Of a stretch of DNA of 64,000 nucleotides, positions 8,609 to 17,406 are shown in pieces. The translations under genes were made by a program, and so were the position numbers. The stretch comes from DATLZU01 sp051293835 (GTDB lineage: Bacteria; Nitrospirota; Nitrospiria; Nitrospirales; Nitrospiraceae). Positions within the stretch are counted from its first letter, which is position 1. Each line of letters begins with the position of its first letter. Under the pieces are notes generated by a model that was not told the DNA's origin, did not search any database, and was given only the letters and a program-made list of their open reading frames with translations. The stretch is taken from contig JBPKMA010000003.1 in assembly GCA_051293835.1 (NCBI GenBank), forward strand, positions 1 to 64,000. The letters run 5' to 3'.

Positions 8609-9121
8609 GTGCGGGTCAATCCTGAAGATCTGAGCCTCAAAGATAAGGTAGTGTTCATCAACCGCGTGGCCAAGGTGGTCAAGGGCGGCAAGCGTTTCAA
8701 CTTTTGTGCACTTGTGGTGGTTGGGGACGGTCAGGGCTGGGTCGGCGTCGGAAAAGGCAAAGCCGCCGAAGTACCCGTCGCGATATCGAAGGCTGTCGAG
8801 CAGGCCAAAAAACATCTCGTGCAGGTCCCGTTGAAGGACGGGACCATTCCACACGAGGTCCACGGCTTATTCGGCGGAGAGCATGTATTGCTCAAGCCTG
8901 CCGCCGAGGGCACCGGCATCATTGCGGGAGGGGCCGTTCGGGCGGTGGTGGAACTCGTCGGCGCTCGCAATGTGATTGCGAAGACACTGGGCCGCGGGAA
9001 CCCGTTCAACACCGTTCGCGCAACCCTCAACGGCCTCCTGCAACTGCGGGATCCGGAACAGGTGTTGCGTCTTCGCCGATCTTCGTCTTCCGACATTGAG
9101 CAGCAGGTGAGTGTGGCATGA
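8609..9121 (+). CDS. rpsE: 30S ribosomal protein S5
   Basis: 170 residues from GTG 8609, chosen because GGGAGGAAAGG sits just upstream (8592-8602) and the protein then begins MRVNPEDLSLKDKVV as in other S5 proteins. The dsRBD-like motif VVGDGQGWVGVGKGKAAEVP and the C-terminal GARNVIAKTLGRGNP are conserved. S5 affects decoding accuracy. Its stop overlaps the rpmD start. Confidence 0.96.
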   Translation: MRVNPEDLSLKDKVVFINRVAKVVKGGKRFNFCALVVVGDGQGWVGVGKGKAAEVPVAISKAVEQAKKHLVQVPLKDGTIPHEVHGLFGGEHVLLKPAAEGTGIIAGGAVRAVVELVGARNVIAKTLGRGNPFNTVRATLNGLLQLRDPEQVLRLRRSSSSDIEQQVSVA

Positions 9122-9327
9122 GCGCCTCCAAACAAGCCAACGCCTCAGGCCGAAGATTGACGATCATATTGAAGCGGAGTCCGATCGGTACGCCCCGGCG
9201 TCACCGTTTAGTGCTGCAGGGGTTGGGGCTTCGTCGAGTGCGTCAGTCTGTTCAACGTCCCGACACCCCACAGGTGCGGGGGATGATTCAAAAAGTCGGA
9301 TATTTATTGGAAGTACGTCCGCAATGA
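9118..9327 (+). CDS. rpmD: 50S ribosomal protein L30
   Basis: 69 residues. The core LTIILKRSPIGTPRRHR and GLRRVRQSVQRPDTPQVRGM identify L30; there is a short 12-residue N-terminal extension. It overlaps rpsE and rplO by 4 bases each. Confidence 0.95.
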   Translation: MSASKQANASGRRLTIILKRSPIGTPRRHRLVLQGLGLRRVRQSVQRPDTPQVRGMIQKVGYLLEVRPQ

Positions 9328-9773
9328 GACTGCACGAGCTGACTCCGCCTCGCGGAGCGAAAAAACGTCGAAAGCGGGTCGGTCGGGGACCGGGGTCTGG
9401 TCACGGTAAGACCGCGACGAAAGGCCACAAGGGGTTATTGGCGCGATCCGGAGGGGGCAAACGTCCCGGATTTGAAGGTGGGCAAATGCCATTGGTCCGC
9501 CGATTGCCCAAGTATGGGTTCACCAATCCGTTCCGGCAGGAATACGCTATCGTGAATTTAAAAGCGCTGGCGGGTCTCGGCACGGTCGATCCCATCACTC
9601 CGGAAGTGCTGACCGACGCCGGGCTGATCAAACGCAAACATCTGCCGGTCAAGATCCTCGGGCTCGGCGATGTCGGGCGCCCCATGGTCGTGCGGGCTCA
9701 TAAGTTCAGCAAATCCGCAGAGGCAAAGATTCAAGCGGCTGGGGGGAGAGCCGAGGTCATCCGCGGTGTTTGA
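9324..9773 (+). CDS. rplO: 50S ribosomal protein L15
   Basis: 149 residues from ATG 9324 (MRLHELTPPRGAKKRRKRVG). The open frame continues 213 bases upstream, but that part overlaps rpmD and rpsE and is not L15-like. The motif GGQMPLVRRLPKYGFTN is present. L15 is a late-assembly 50S protein. The stop overlaps the secY GTG start by 8 bases. Confidence 0.97.
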   Translation: MRLHELTPPRGAKKRRKRVGRGPGSGHGKTATKGHKGLLARSGGGKRPGFEGGQMPLVRRLPKYGFTNPFRQEYAIVNLKALAGLGTVDPITPEVLTDAGLIKRKHLPVKILGLGDVGRPMVVRAHKFSKSAEAKIQAAGGRAEVIRGV

Positions 9774-11079
9774 GCGACTCCTGACCAGTTTTCAGAATAT
9801 CTTCAAGATTCCCGAACTGCGCATCCGGATCCTTTTCACGCTCGGGATGCTCATCGTGTACAGGGTGGGGGCGCATATCCCCACGCCTGGTATCAACAAC
9901 GATGAACTGGCGAAGTTTCTGGTCGAAAAAGGCGGTTCGCTGCTGGGATTCTTGGACATTTTTTCGGGAGGGGCGCTGTCTCGGCTGACGATCTTTGCGC
10001 TGGGCATTATGCCCTACATCAGCGCATCGATCATTCTCCAGCTTCTGACAGTGGTGATCCCCCATCTGGCCAAGCTGGCCAAGGAAGGCGAACGGGGACG
10101 AAAAAAAATCATACAATACACCAGATTTGGCACGGTTGGGATCGCAATGATCCAGGGATTTGGAATTGCGATCGGCCTCGAGGGGATGAATCAAGGCGCA
10201 TTTGTGTTGAATCCCGGCTGGGGGTTCCGGTTGATGACGGTGATCACACTTACGGCTGGAACCGGATTTTTAATGTGGCTGGGCGAACAAATCACTGAAC
10301 GGGGGATCGGGAACGGCATCTCGTTAATCATTTTTGCGGGTATTGTGGCTCGCCTTCCCAGTGCGGTGGCGCAGACGTTCGATCTGTACAAGGTGGGCCA
10401 GTTGAGCTTCATGTTGTTGGTCGCTCTGGCGGTCATTATGCTGGCCGTCGTCGCGGCTATCGTGTTTTTGGAAAGCGGGCGCCGGAAGATTCCAGTGCAG
10501 TACGCCAAGCGGGTGATCGGGCGCCGGGTCTATGGGGGACAAAGCACCCATATCCCGCTCAAAATCAATACGGCCGGGGTTATTCCCCCGATCTTCGCGT
10601 CGTCGATTATCGCCTTTCCTGCGACGATCGCCGGGTTTTTCGAAACGCCGTGGATCAAATCGTTGGGGATGCAGCTGGCTCCGGGTTCGCTGCTCTACAC
10701 GGTCCTGTATGTCGGCTTGATCATTTTCTTTTGTTTTTTCTACACCGCCGTCGTACTGAACCCAGTCGACATGGCTGACAATATGAAGAAGTACGGAGGG
10801 TTCATTCCCGGTATTCGGCCTGGACAGCGGACTTCCGACTATATCTACAAGGTGCTGACCCGTATTACGTTCGCGGGCTCGATCTATTTGGCGACAGTGT
10901 GCGTGATTCCCGAATTCCTTATTTATAAGTTGAACGTGCCGTTCTATTTCGGCGGAACTTCCTTGCTCATTGTGATCGGGGTAGGGCTGGATACCGCGCA
11001 ACAGATCGAGTCCCACATGCTCATGCGTAACTATGAGGGGTTTTTGGCCAAGGGGCGTCTCAGAGGGCGAAGCGGGTGA
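9766..11079 (+). CDS. secY: Preprotein translocase subunit SecY
   Basis: 437 residues from GTG 9766 (FERLLTSFQNIFKIPELRIR), the normal SecY length; the longer open frame upstream overlaps rplO and is rejected. About ten hydrophobic segments are visible, with signature GGALSRLTIFALGIMPYISA in the TM2 plug region and YYTAV-like FFYTAVVLNPVDMADNMKK near TM8. SecY is the pore of the Sec translocon in the inner membrane. Confidence 0.98.
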   Translation: MFERLLTSFQNIFKIPELRIRILFTLGMLIVYRVGAHIPTPGINNDELAKFLVEKGGSLLGFLDIFSGGALSRLTIFALGIMPYISASIILQLLTVVIPHLAKLAKEGERGRKKIIQYTRFGTVGIAMIQGFGIAIGLEGMNQGAFVLNPGWGFRLMTVITLTAGTGFLMWLGEQITERGIGNGISLIIFAGIVARLPSAVAQTFDLYKVGQLSFMLLVALAVIMLAVVAAIVFLESGRRKIPVQYAKRVIGRRVYGGQSTHIPLKINTAGVIPPIFASSIIAFPATIAGFFETPWIKSLGMQLAPGSLLYTVLYVGLIIFFCFFYTAVVLNPVDMADNMKKYGGFIPGIRPGQRTSDYIYKVLTRITFAGSIYLATVCVIPEFLIYKLNVPFYFGGTSLLIVIGVGLDTAQQIESHMLMRNYEGFLAKGRLRGRSG

Positions 11080-11088
11080 ACGCACGCC

Positions 11089-11745
11089 ATGCGGCTGGTC
11101 TTTCTCGGCGCTCCAGGGGTGGGCAAGGGTACGCAAGCTGATCGGGTAGCGGCCAAGTTTCACCGGCCGAAGGTCTCCACTGGTGACCTGCTTCGGGAGG
11201 CGGTCAAGAACAAAACGCCATTGGGATTGGCCGCAAAGAGCGCGATGGACGCTGGTGAGCTGGTTCCCGATACCGTTGTGATCGGGATGGTGCGCGAGAG
11301 GCTGGCTGAACCAGATTGTGCGAATGGATTCGTCCTGGACGGCTTCCCCAGGACGGTGCCTCAAGCGGAAGAGCTAGCTAAAATCCTGACAGCTGCTGGA
11401 ATCCGTCTCGACCGTGTGATTAATTTTCAGGTGCCGCACGAAGAAATTCTCAAGCGGCTGAGCGGCCGACGGAGCTGTCCGAAGTGTCAGGCCGTGTTCC
11501 ATGTGGATTTTGCTCCTCCGCGAAAGCCCGGACTGTGTGACCGATGTGGCGAGCAATTGATTCAGAGGAATGATGACCGAAAGGAAACGATCGAAGCCCG
11601 CCTGAGGGTGTATGAGGAGCAAACAGCGCCCTTGATCGCGTATTATGATCAGAAGCGGCTTTTGTCGAATCTGGATGGATTGGGTTCAGTGGAGTTGGTT
11701 CATGAACGGTTGACGGCACTGCTCGCGGGATTCGGGTTGTCATGA
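11089..11745 (+). CDS. adk: Adenylate kinase
   Basis: 218 residues. The P-loop GAPGVGKGTQA is at residues 7-17, DGFPRTVPQAE marks the AMP-binding core, and the LID carries a zinc-type CPKC...CDRC arrangement (about residues 126-155), so this is the long, probably zinc-binding form. It interconverts AMP, ADP and ATP. The stop overlaps map in ATGATT (4 bases). Confidence 0.98.
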   Translation: MRLVFLGAPGVGKGTQADRVAAKFHRPKVSTGDLLREAVKNKTPLGLAAKSAMDAGELVPDTVVIGMVRERLAEPDCANGFVLDGFPRTVPQAEELAKILTAAGIRLDRVINFQVPHEEILKRLSGRRSCPKCQAVFHVDFAPPRKPGLCDRCGEQLIQRNDDRKETIEARLRVYEEQTAPLIAYYDQKRLLSNLDGLGSVELVHERLTALLAGFGLS

Positions 11746-12491
11746 TTATCTTGAAGACGCCTGAAGAGATCGAGATTATGGCACAGGCGTCGAAGTTGGT
11801 TGCGGAAACCCTGGAAGCCTTAAAAAAGGAGATCCGTCCTGGAATCACGACCGAACAGCTTGACCGGTTTGCAGAAGAGTTCATTATCGCGCGGGGCGGA
11901 CGGCCGGCTTTCAAGGGTTACCGGAACTATCCGAAGACGCTCTGCACATCCGTGAACGAACAGGTCGTCCATGGCATTCCGTCCAAGCGCCCGTTAAAAG
12001 AAGGGGACATCGTCGGGATCGATTTGGGGGTCATCGTTGACGGATTCTACGGAGATGCTGCGATAACGGTAGCCGTTGGAGCGGTTTCTCCTGAAGCGGC
12101 GAGGCTCATGAAGGTGACCGAAGAAGCATTGTATCTCGGCATCGAACAAGCGGTCGTCGGCAATCGGCTGTCTGATATCTCGCATGCGATTCAGCGTCAC
12201 GTGGAGGCTGCGGGATACTCCGTTGTGACCGATTTCGTGGGGCACGGGATTGGGCGCCAACTCCACGAAGAACCGCAGGTGCCGAATTGCGGCAAACCAG
12301 GGCAGGGTCCTCGGCTTCAATCCGGAATGGTTCTGGCCATTGAACCGATGGTGAATATGGGCGGAAGTGCGGTCCGGATCCTAGACGATCAGTGGACAGC
12401 GGTAACCAAAGACGGCAGCCTGTCTGCGCACTTCGAGCACACGATCGCGATTCAGCCCAGCGGCCCGGCTCGAATCCTGACGAAATTGTAG
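11742..12491 (+). CDS. map: Methionine aminopeptidase type I
   Basis: 249 residues. All five metal ligands can be placed: the two Asp of GIDLGVIVDGFYGDAA, the His of VGHGIGRQLHEEP, and the Glu of LAIEPMVNMG and HFEHTIAI. It removes the N-terminal Met from nascent proteins. It lies between adk and infA, the usual arrangement in the alpha/spc region. Confidence 0.97.
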   Translation: MIILKTPEEIEIMAQASKLVAETLEALKKEIRPGITTEQLDRFAEEFIIARGGRPAFKGYRNYPKTLCTSVNEQVVHGIPSKRPLKEGDIVGIDLGVIVDGFYGDAAITVAVGAVSPEAARLMKVTEEALYLGIEQAVVGNRLSDISHAIQRHVEAAGYSVVTDFVGHGIGRQLHEEPQVPNCGKPGQGPRLQSGMVLAIEPMVNMGGSAVRILDDQWTAVTKDGSLSAHFEHTIAIQPSGPARILTKL

Positions 12492-12515
12492 CGGAAAAAG
12501 GAGAGATCTGTCTTC

Positions 12516-12734
12516 GTGCCGAAAGAAGGAGTTATTGAAGTCCAGGGAATGGTGGTGGAAACATTGCCGAACGCCATGTTCCGGGTCCAACTCGATAACG
12601 GCCACAAGATTTTGGCTCATATTTCCGGTAAGATGCGTATGCATTTCATTCGCATTCTGCCGGGCGACAGGGTGACCGTCGAATTGTCACCCTATGACTT
12701 GACGAGGGGAAGAATCACATACCGCTTCAAGTGA
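12516..12734 (+). CDS. infA: Translation initiation factor IF-1
   Basis: 72 residues, the standard length, from GTG 12516 with AAAAAGGAGAG upstream (12494-12504). The S1/OB fold sequence MVVETLPNAMFRVQLDNGHK and the closing LSPYDLTRGRITYRFK are diagnostic. IF-1 occupies the A site during initiation. Confidence 0.98.
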   Translation: MPKEGVIEVQGMVVETLPNAMFRVQLDNGHKILAHISGKMRMHFIRILPGDRVTVELSPYDLTRGRITYRFK

Positions 12735-12800
12735 GGGGACAACGCAGCGGTCGCAGGCGCAGAGATTTCGGGGCCTTGAACGGGAAGCGGGGTCCATGCC

Positions 12801-12914
12801 ATGAAAGTGAAGTCGTCCGTCAAGCCGATCTGTTCGAAATGCAAGGTAGTCCGTCGCCGGGGGGTGGTGCGGGTGGTGTGCGAGAATCCGCGCCACAAAC
12901 AGCGGCAGGGGTAG
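12801..12914 (+). CDS. rpmJ: 50S ribosomal protein L36
   Basis: 37 residues, too short for most gene callers: MKVKSSVKPICSKCKVV then RRRGVVRVVCENPRHKQRQG. The zinc-ribbon ligands C11, C14, C27 and H32 are all present. It starts 66 bases after infA and precedes rpsM, the usual place for rpmJ. Confidence 0.97.
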   Translation: MKVKSSVKPICSKCKVVRRRGVVRVVCENPRHKQRQG

Positions 12915-12994
12915 AAGCCGTGAACCGTTAGACGTGAGACGGGTCGTTGTCTGCTTCGCGATTAACGTATCACGTTTAGCGGGTTGGAGGGCAC
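12915..12994 (+). repeat. Intergenic degenerate repeat segment
   Basis: The spacer between rpmJ and rpsM contains imperfect, mutually related words (GTTAGACGTGAGACGGG, and ATTAACGTATCACGTTTAGC) that resemble partly inverted copies of one another. No gene is present. Such low-complexity spacer repeats occur in several other gaps of this window. Confidence 0.35.
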
Positions 12995-13384
12995 ATGGCT
13001 CGGATAGCGGGAGTTGATTTGCCGCGGGAGAAGAGAATCGATGTGGGGCTGACCTATATCTATGGAATCGGTCGGTCCTCGGCCCAGCAAATCTTGAAAA
13101 AGGCTGGGGTGGACGGCTCGATTCGGGTCAAAAACCTCAGTGAAGACCAAATCGTCAAGTTGCGGGAAATCATCGAGCGGGATTATCGAGTCGAGGGTGA
13201 CCTGAGGAAGGAAGTGTCAATGAATATCAAACGGCTGATCGACACGGGGACATACCGGGGCTTGCGGCATCGTAAGGGTTTGCCGGTACGGGGACAACGG
13301 ACAAGAACCAATGCGCGGACCCGAAAGGGGCGCCGGGCGTCAATCGGGAGGACGCGTAAACCGGCGGGAGCACCGGGCGGCTGA
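12995..13384 (+). CDS. rpsM: 30S ribosomal protein S13
   Basis: 129 residues. MARIAGVDLPREKRIDVGLT and GLRHRKGLPVRGQRTRTNAR are the conserved ends. S13 contacts S19 and the P-site tRNA. A GGAGG at 12986-12990 precedes the ATG. Confidence 0.97.
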   Translation: MARIAGVDLPREKRIDVGLTYIYGIGRSSAQQILKKAGVDGSIRVKNLSEDQIVKLREIIERDYRVEGDLRKEVSMNIKRLIDTGTYRGLRHRKGLPVRGQRTRTNARTRKGRRASIGRTRKPAGAPGG

Positions 13385-13418
13385 TGAGACCAGAAGCTGA
13401 TCGCGAAAAGGACATCCC

Positions 13419-13802
13419 ATGAGTGTGAAGAAGGGCCGGAAAAAAGAACGAAAAATCGTCCAGAGCGGAGTGGCGCATGTACAGGCCTCCTTCAACAACA
13501 CCATCGTGACCATCACCGACATGAGCGGAAATACGGTGGTCTGGGCAAGCGCCGGCAATCAGGGGTTCAAGGGGTCGCGGAAGAGTACGCCCTTCGCCGC
13601 GCAGCGGGCTGGAGAGGCTGCCGCCAGAAAAGCGATGGAGTACGGCATGCGCCAGGTTGACGTCTATGTGAATGGGCCGGGCGCTGGACGGGAATCGGCG
13701 ATCCGATCGCTCCAAGCTGCCGGTTTGCGAATCAATCTGATCCGCGACGTGACGCCAATCCCCCATAACGGCTGTCGCCCGCCAAAGCGTCGGCGAGTGT
13801 GA
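13419..13802 (+). CDS. rpsK: 30S ribosomal protein S11
   Basis: 127 residues. HVQASFNNTIVTITDMSGN and the C-terminal DVTPIPHNGCRPPKRRRV are diagnostic for S11, a platform protein near the mRNA exit. Confidence 0.98.
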   Translation: MSVKKGRKKERKIVQSGVAHVQASFNNTIVTITDMSGNTVVWASAGNQGFKGSRKSTPFAAQRAGEAAARKAMEYGMRQVDVYVNGPGAGRESAIRSLQAAGLRINLIRDVTPIPHNGCRPPKRRRV

Positions 13803-13881
13803 AGAGCGAGGTTAACCGTATCGTAGAGAAACGGATCTTTCGCTCGAGCGTGTAACGAATCCTGATTCATGAGGAAGGACA

Positions 13882-14508
13882 ATGGCGAAGTACCGTGGTC
13901 CGGTCTGTCGGCTGTGTCGCCGTGAAGGGGAAAAGCTCTTTCTGAAGGGCTCCCGTTGTATGACGGAGAAATGTGCGATCGAGCGGCGGAATTATCCGCC
14001 GGGTCAGCACGGCCAGGGACGCCCGCGGATTTCGGATTACAGCCTTCAGTTGAGAGAAAAACAGAAATTGAGACGGATTTATGGCTTGCAGGAACGGCAA
14101 TTCCGGGGAATGTTCGAAAGAGCCGAGCGACAAGCGGGGGTCACTGGCGAGTCTTTGCTGCGTCTGCTTGAATGCCGGCTCGATAACGTGGTGTATCGTC
14201 TGGGGTTCGGCTCCTCGAGGAAAGAAGCACGTCAACTTGTGAATCATGGCCATGTGCTTCTGAACGGCCGGAGAACGAATATCCCGGGGGCAATTGTGAA
14301 AGTCGGGGACGTCGTCGAGATCCGGCCCAAAAGCCGGAGTCTGGTGTCGGTGTTGGCGGCCCTGGAAGCTGTGGACGGGCGGGGGATCCCCGAGTGGTTA
14401 GAACTGGATCGGGTCGCCTTCAAAGGGACAGTTCGAGCGCTGCCGACAAAGGAACAGATCGGACTTCCCGTCAATGAACAGATGGTCGTGGAGTTGTATT
14501 CCCGATAG
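13882..14508 (+). CDS. rpsD: 30S ribosomal protein S4
   Basis: 208 residues. The N-terminal region CRLCRREGEKLFLKGSRC retains cysteines (C9, C12, C26, then C31) typical of the zinc-type S4. The S4 RNA-binding motif LDNVVYRLGFGSSRKEARQL is at about residues 96-115. S4 nucleates 30S assembly and in E. coli represses the alpha operon. Confidence 0.98.
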   Translation: MAKYRGPVCRLCRREGEKLFLKGSRCMTEKCAIERRNYPPGQHGQGRPRISDYSLQLREKQKLRRIYGLQERQFRGMFERAERQAGVTGESLLRLLECRLDNVVYRLGFGSSRKEARQLVNHGHVLLNGRRTNIPGAIVKVGDVVEIRPKSRSLVSVLAALEAVDGRGIPEWLELDRVAFKGTVRALPTKEQIGLPVNEQMVVELYSR

Positions 14509-14588
14509 GACCTCGATTCTGCTGAGTCGACGACCGGCTTCCGGACGACTGGCTTTCTGGTCCAAGTGGATGAAGTGAAGGGGGAATC

Positions 14589-15593
14589 ATGATCAAGGCG
14601 ATGAAGGACTTTCAGATCCCGATGCGGGTCGAGGTCGACAAAGAAACTCTCTCCCCGACGTACGGCAGATTCACGGCGGAGGCTTTCGAGAGAGGATTTG
14701 GGACGACTATCGGCAACTCACTCCGACGGGTACTGCTGTCGTCCTTGCCTGGCGCCGCCGTGACCACTGTCCGGATCGAGGGGGTCCTGCATGAATTTTC
14801 GACGATTCCGGGCGTGACGGAGGATGTCACGTCGATCATTCTCAATGTGAAGAGTCTTCGGCTGGCTCTCCACTCCGACAAGCCGAAAACGATTCGCCTC
14901 AAAAAGAAGGGACCCGGTGAGGCGAAAGGTTCGGACATCGTTCATGACGGTGACGTCACCATTCTCACGCCGGATCTGCACATCGCCACGCTGGACAAGG
15001 ATGCCACGCTCGACATGGAGATGGTAGTCAAGCACGGACGTGGCTATGTGCCGGCGGAGCGGAATAAAGAGGAGGGGTTGCCTATCGGCGTCATTGCGGT
15101 GGACTCCATCTTTTCACCCATCAAGCGGGTGAACTGCCACGTGGAAAACGCCAGGGTCGGCCGTGTGACCGATTATGACAAGTTGACGTTGGAAATTTGG
15201 ACGGACGGCACGATTACGCCGCAGGATGCGCTCTCTACGGCCGCGAGCATTCTGCGCGAGCATCTCGATATCTTCATCAATCCGGAGGAGCGGGCGGAAG
15301 CCAAACCGGAGGCGGCTAAGGACGAGCGAACACACGAAATCAACAAGAACCTGTTCCGGAGCGTCAATGAATTGGAGCTGTCGGTCCGGGCCGCCAACTG
15401 TCTCAGGAACGCGAACATCAAAACCATCGCCGATCTCGTCCAGAAAACCGAGGTCGAGATGCTCAAGACCAAGAACTTTGGCAAGAAATCGCTCAACGAG
15501 ATCAAGGAAGTTCTAGCGAGCATGGGCTTGAGTCTGGGCATGAAGTTGGATGGGTTGCCGTCCGGCGATGGAAATCCCAAATCCGATTCATAA
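14589..15593 (+). CDS. rpoA: RNA polymerase alpha subunit
   Basis: 334 residues. The N-terminal assembly domain includes RGFGTTIGNSLRRVLLSSLPG (shown only by position, about residues 36-56), and the C-terminal domain has SVNELELSVRAANCLRNANI and FGKKSLNEIKEVL, the helix-hairpin-helix that contacts UP elements and activators. A strong GAAGGGGG lies before the ATG. It is the usual penultimate gene of the alpha operon. Confidence 0.98.
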   Translation: MIKAMKDFQIPMRVEVDKETLSPTYGRFTAEAFERGFGTTIGNSLRRVLLSSLPGAAVTTVRIEGVLHEFSTIPGVTEDVTSIILNVKSLRLALHSDKPKTIRLKKKGPGEAKGSDIVHDGDVTILTPDLHIATLDKDATLDMEMVVKHGRGYVPAERNKEEGLPIGVIAVDSIFSPIKRVNCHVENARVGRVTDYDKLTLEIWTDGTITPQDALSTAASILREHLDIFINPEERAEAKPEAAKDERTHEINKNLFRSVNELELSVRAANCLRNANIKTIADLVQKTEVEMLKTKNFGKKSLNEIKEVLASMGLSLGMKLDGLPSGDGNPKSDS

Positions 15594-15608
15594 ACGAGGG
15601 GAGCTGTC

Positions 15609-16067
15609 GTGCGTCACAGGAAAAAGGGGAGGCAACTCGGCCGCAAGACCAAGCATCGATGGGCGCTGTTTCGGAGTCTGGTGACGTCGCTGCTCGATCA
15701 AGAGCGCATTGAAACGACGGAGGCCAAGGCCAAAGAGGTGCGTGGGTTCGCCGAGCGGATGATCACGCTGGGGAAAGAAGGGACGTTACCCGCCAGGCGG
15801 CGTGCGCTCGGGTTTCTCCGAAACAAAGCCGTGGTCTCGAAATTATTCGACGATGTCGCGTTGCGGTTTCGCGATCGTCCAGGCGGATATACACGTATCA
15901 TCAAGACGCGTCGTCGCGTTGGCGACGCGGCCGAGATGGTTGCGATCGAGTTAGTCTCCAGATCGGGTGTTTCCGACCAGGCCAAGCCGATCGCATCCGG
16001 GAAGGCCGGAGATCAAAAGAAGGGAGGGGCATCCAAACAATCGACGCCGGAAAGGTCTGACAGCTAG
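15609..16067 (+). CDS. rplQ: 50S ribosomal protein L17
   Basis: 152 residues with a GTG start (MRHRKKGRQLGRKTKHRWAL). The L17 core ends with a family-typical GGYTRIIKTRRRVGDAAEM; the last roughly 30 residues are a low-complexity Lys/Ser/Gly tail beyond the usual 115-130. It closes the ribosomal block; no clear U-tract terminator was found after it. Confidence 0.97.
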   Translation: MRHRKKGRQLGRKTKHRWALFRSLVTSLLDQERIETTEAKAKEVRGFAERMITLGKEGTLPARRRALGFLRNKAVVSKLFDDVALRFRDRPGGYTRIIKTRRRVGDAAEMVAIELVSRSGVSDQAKPIASGKAGDQKKGGASKQSTPERSDS

Positions 16068-16185
16068 CTCTCCTGCTTAAGCAAGGTTTGAGTGGTGTTG
16101 AAGCTGTCCCCCACGTTTTGTCTCCCCCCGCGTTACTCTTCTTCGTGAATCCTGCGCATGGTCTGGGCGAGCTCATGGCGTTGCG

Positions 16186-16214
16186 TTTACTTGCACCGCT
16201 CGCCATGCTATTAT
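16186..16214 (+). promoter_or_regulatory. Predicted sigma-70 promoter for the lpt-rpoN operon
   Basis: TTTACT (16186-16191) and TATTAT (16209-16214) are separated by exactly 17 bases and lie about 58 bases before the lptC start, in the 204-base gap after rplQ. This is the best match to a housekeeping promoter in that gap. Confidence 0.5.
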
Positions 16215-16271
16215 TGTGCCAGCGCAAGTTTTCGTGGATGTACTCCTGTGAAGAAAGCAGAGTGACAGGAA

Positions 16272-16844
16272 GTGTGGCAGCGTTGGTTCCGCGGATTTTT
16301 ACTCGCCATGAGCGCCATCTTTGCCTCGTTTCTTGTCTACCTGTTGTTGACCCGCGCTGAATCGATTTCCTCCTCCAAGCTTACCCTGGCGACCGACTTT
16401 GAACAGGCTGACGCAAGCATCCAGGGGTTTACCTTCGTGCAAACGAAGGACGGCGCCGTGCAGTGGGAGGTACGTGCCCAGAAAGCTCGCTTGTTCGAGG
16501 GGGAGAACCGAGCCGTTCTGGATCGAGTCCATATCACTCTTTATGGAGAGAAGGGACCTGAATTTACTTTGCAAGGGGATGAAGGGACGCTCGACACCGT
16601 GAAAAAAAATTTTATTCTCTCCAACCGAACCGATCCGATCGTCATGCACATCGAAAGCGGGTATACGATTTATACAAACCATCTGACATGGAACGAAGAA
16701 CGGGGTGAAATCAGCACGGCCGAGCCTGTAGCGATCGTAGGTCATGGGTTGCACGTGAACGGTCGTGGGCTGATCGGGAAGGTGCAGTCCGAGGAATTTC
16801 AGGTTCTCGAAGACGTCCATGTGGATATTCATCACGCTGATTAG
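16272..16844 (+). CDS. lptC: LPS export ABC transporter periplasmic protein LptC
   Basis: 190 residues from GTG 16272, preceded by AGGAAG. One N-terminal membrane helix (FLLAMSAIFASFLVYLLL, about residues 9-26) anchors a periplasmic beta-jellyroll domain with family-like segments (WEVRAQKARLFEGENRAVLD, TLQGDEGTLDTVKKNFILS). LptC passes LPS from LptB2FG to LptA. The identity rests on the fold pattern plus its position before lptA and lptB. The gene overlaps lptA. Confidence 0.88.
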   Translation: MWQRWFRGFLLAMSAIFASFLVYLLLTRAESISSSKLTLATDFEQADASIQGFTFVQTKDGAVQWEVRAQKARLFEGENRAVLDRVHITLYGEKGPEFTLQGDEGTLDTVKKNFILSNRTDPIVMHIESGYTIYTNHLTWNEERGEISTAEPVAIVGHGLHVNGRGLIGKVQSEEFQVLEDVHVDIHHAD

Positions 16845-17406
16845 CGCGTTTGGACTGGGGTTGGCGGAACACGTTCATTCGTCGGAGTCTCGTGAGGCGA
16901 AAGCGGCCTTTTCTTCGAACGCCAGCACGACAATCACTGCGCAAAAAATGACTGTCCGTAACCAGGACGGCAAGGCCGTTTTTGAAGGAGCAGTGGTACT
17001 GATCAAGGGGTCGCTTGTGGTTTATTCCGATCGTATGGTGGTGTCATTTCGACCGGCCGACACAGAGGGGAAAGAGAAGTCCAATGGTGATCGGCGCGGA
17101 GGGCGGGGGACTGCGGAAAGCTCCGGTCTGAAGCATGAGGCTATTCCTGCCGTGTCGAACCGAGCGGTCAGCATGATCGAAGCGATCGGGCGGGTCAGGA
17201 TCGAAAAAGACGATGGACGGGCAACCTGCCAAAAGGCGGTCTACTATCAAGACGAAGAGAAGATTGTGCTGACCGGGGACCCGGTGGCTTGGCAAAAAGG
17301 AACGCGGGTCAGTGGGAAGCGGATTACGATGTTTCTCGCCGAAGATCGAAGCGTTGTCGAAGGCGGTTCTCACGTGACGATCGAAGGAGAGGCGGGAGGG
17401 CGCTAA
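16819..17406 (+). CDS. lptA: LPS transport periplasmic protein LptA (OstA-like)
   Basis: 195 residues. An N-terminal hydrophobic stretch (IFITLISAFGLGLAEHV) is a likely signal sequence, followed by the OstA repeat pattern: TTITAQKMTVRNQDGKAVFE, GAVVLIKGSLVVYSDRMVV and later RVSGKRITMFLAEDRSVVEG. LptA bridges the periplasm for LPS. It overlaps lptC by 26 bases and its TAA overlaps the lptB ATG. Confidence 0.9.
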   Translation: MWIFITLISAFGLGLAEHVHSSESREAKAAFSSNASTTITAQKMTVRNQDGKAVFEGAVVLIKGSLVVYSDRMVVSFRPADTEGKEKSNGDRRGGRGTAESSGLKHEAIPAVSNRAVSMIEAIGRVRIEKDDGRATCQKAVYYQDEEKIVLTGDPVAWQKGTRVSGKRITMFLAEDRSVVEGGSHVTIEGEAGGR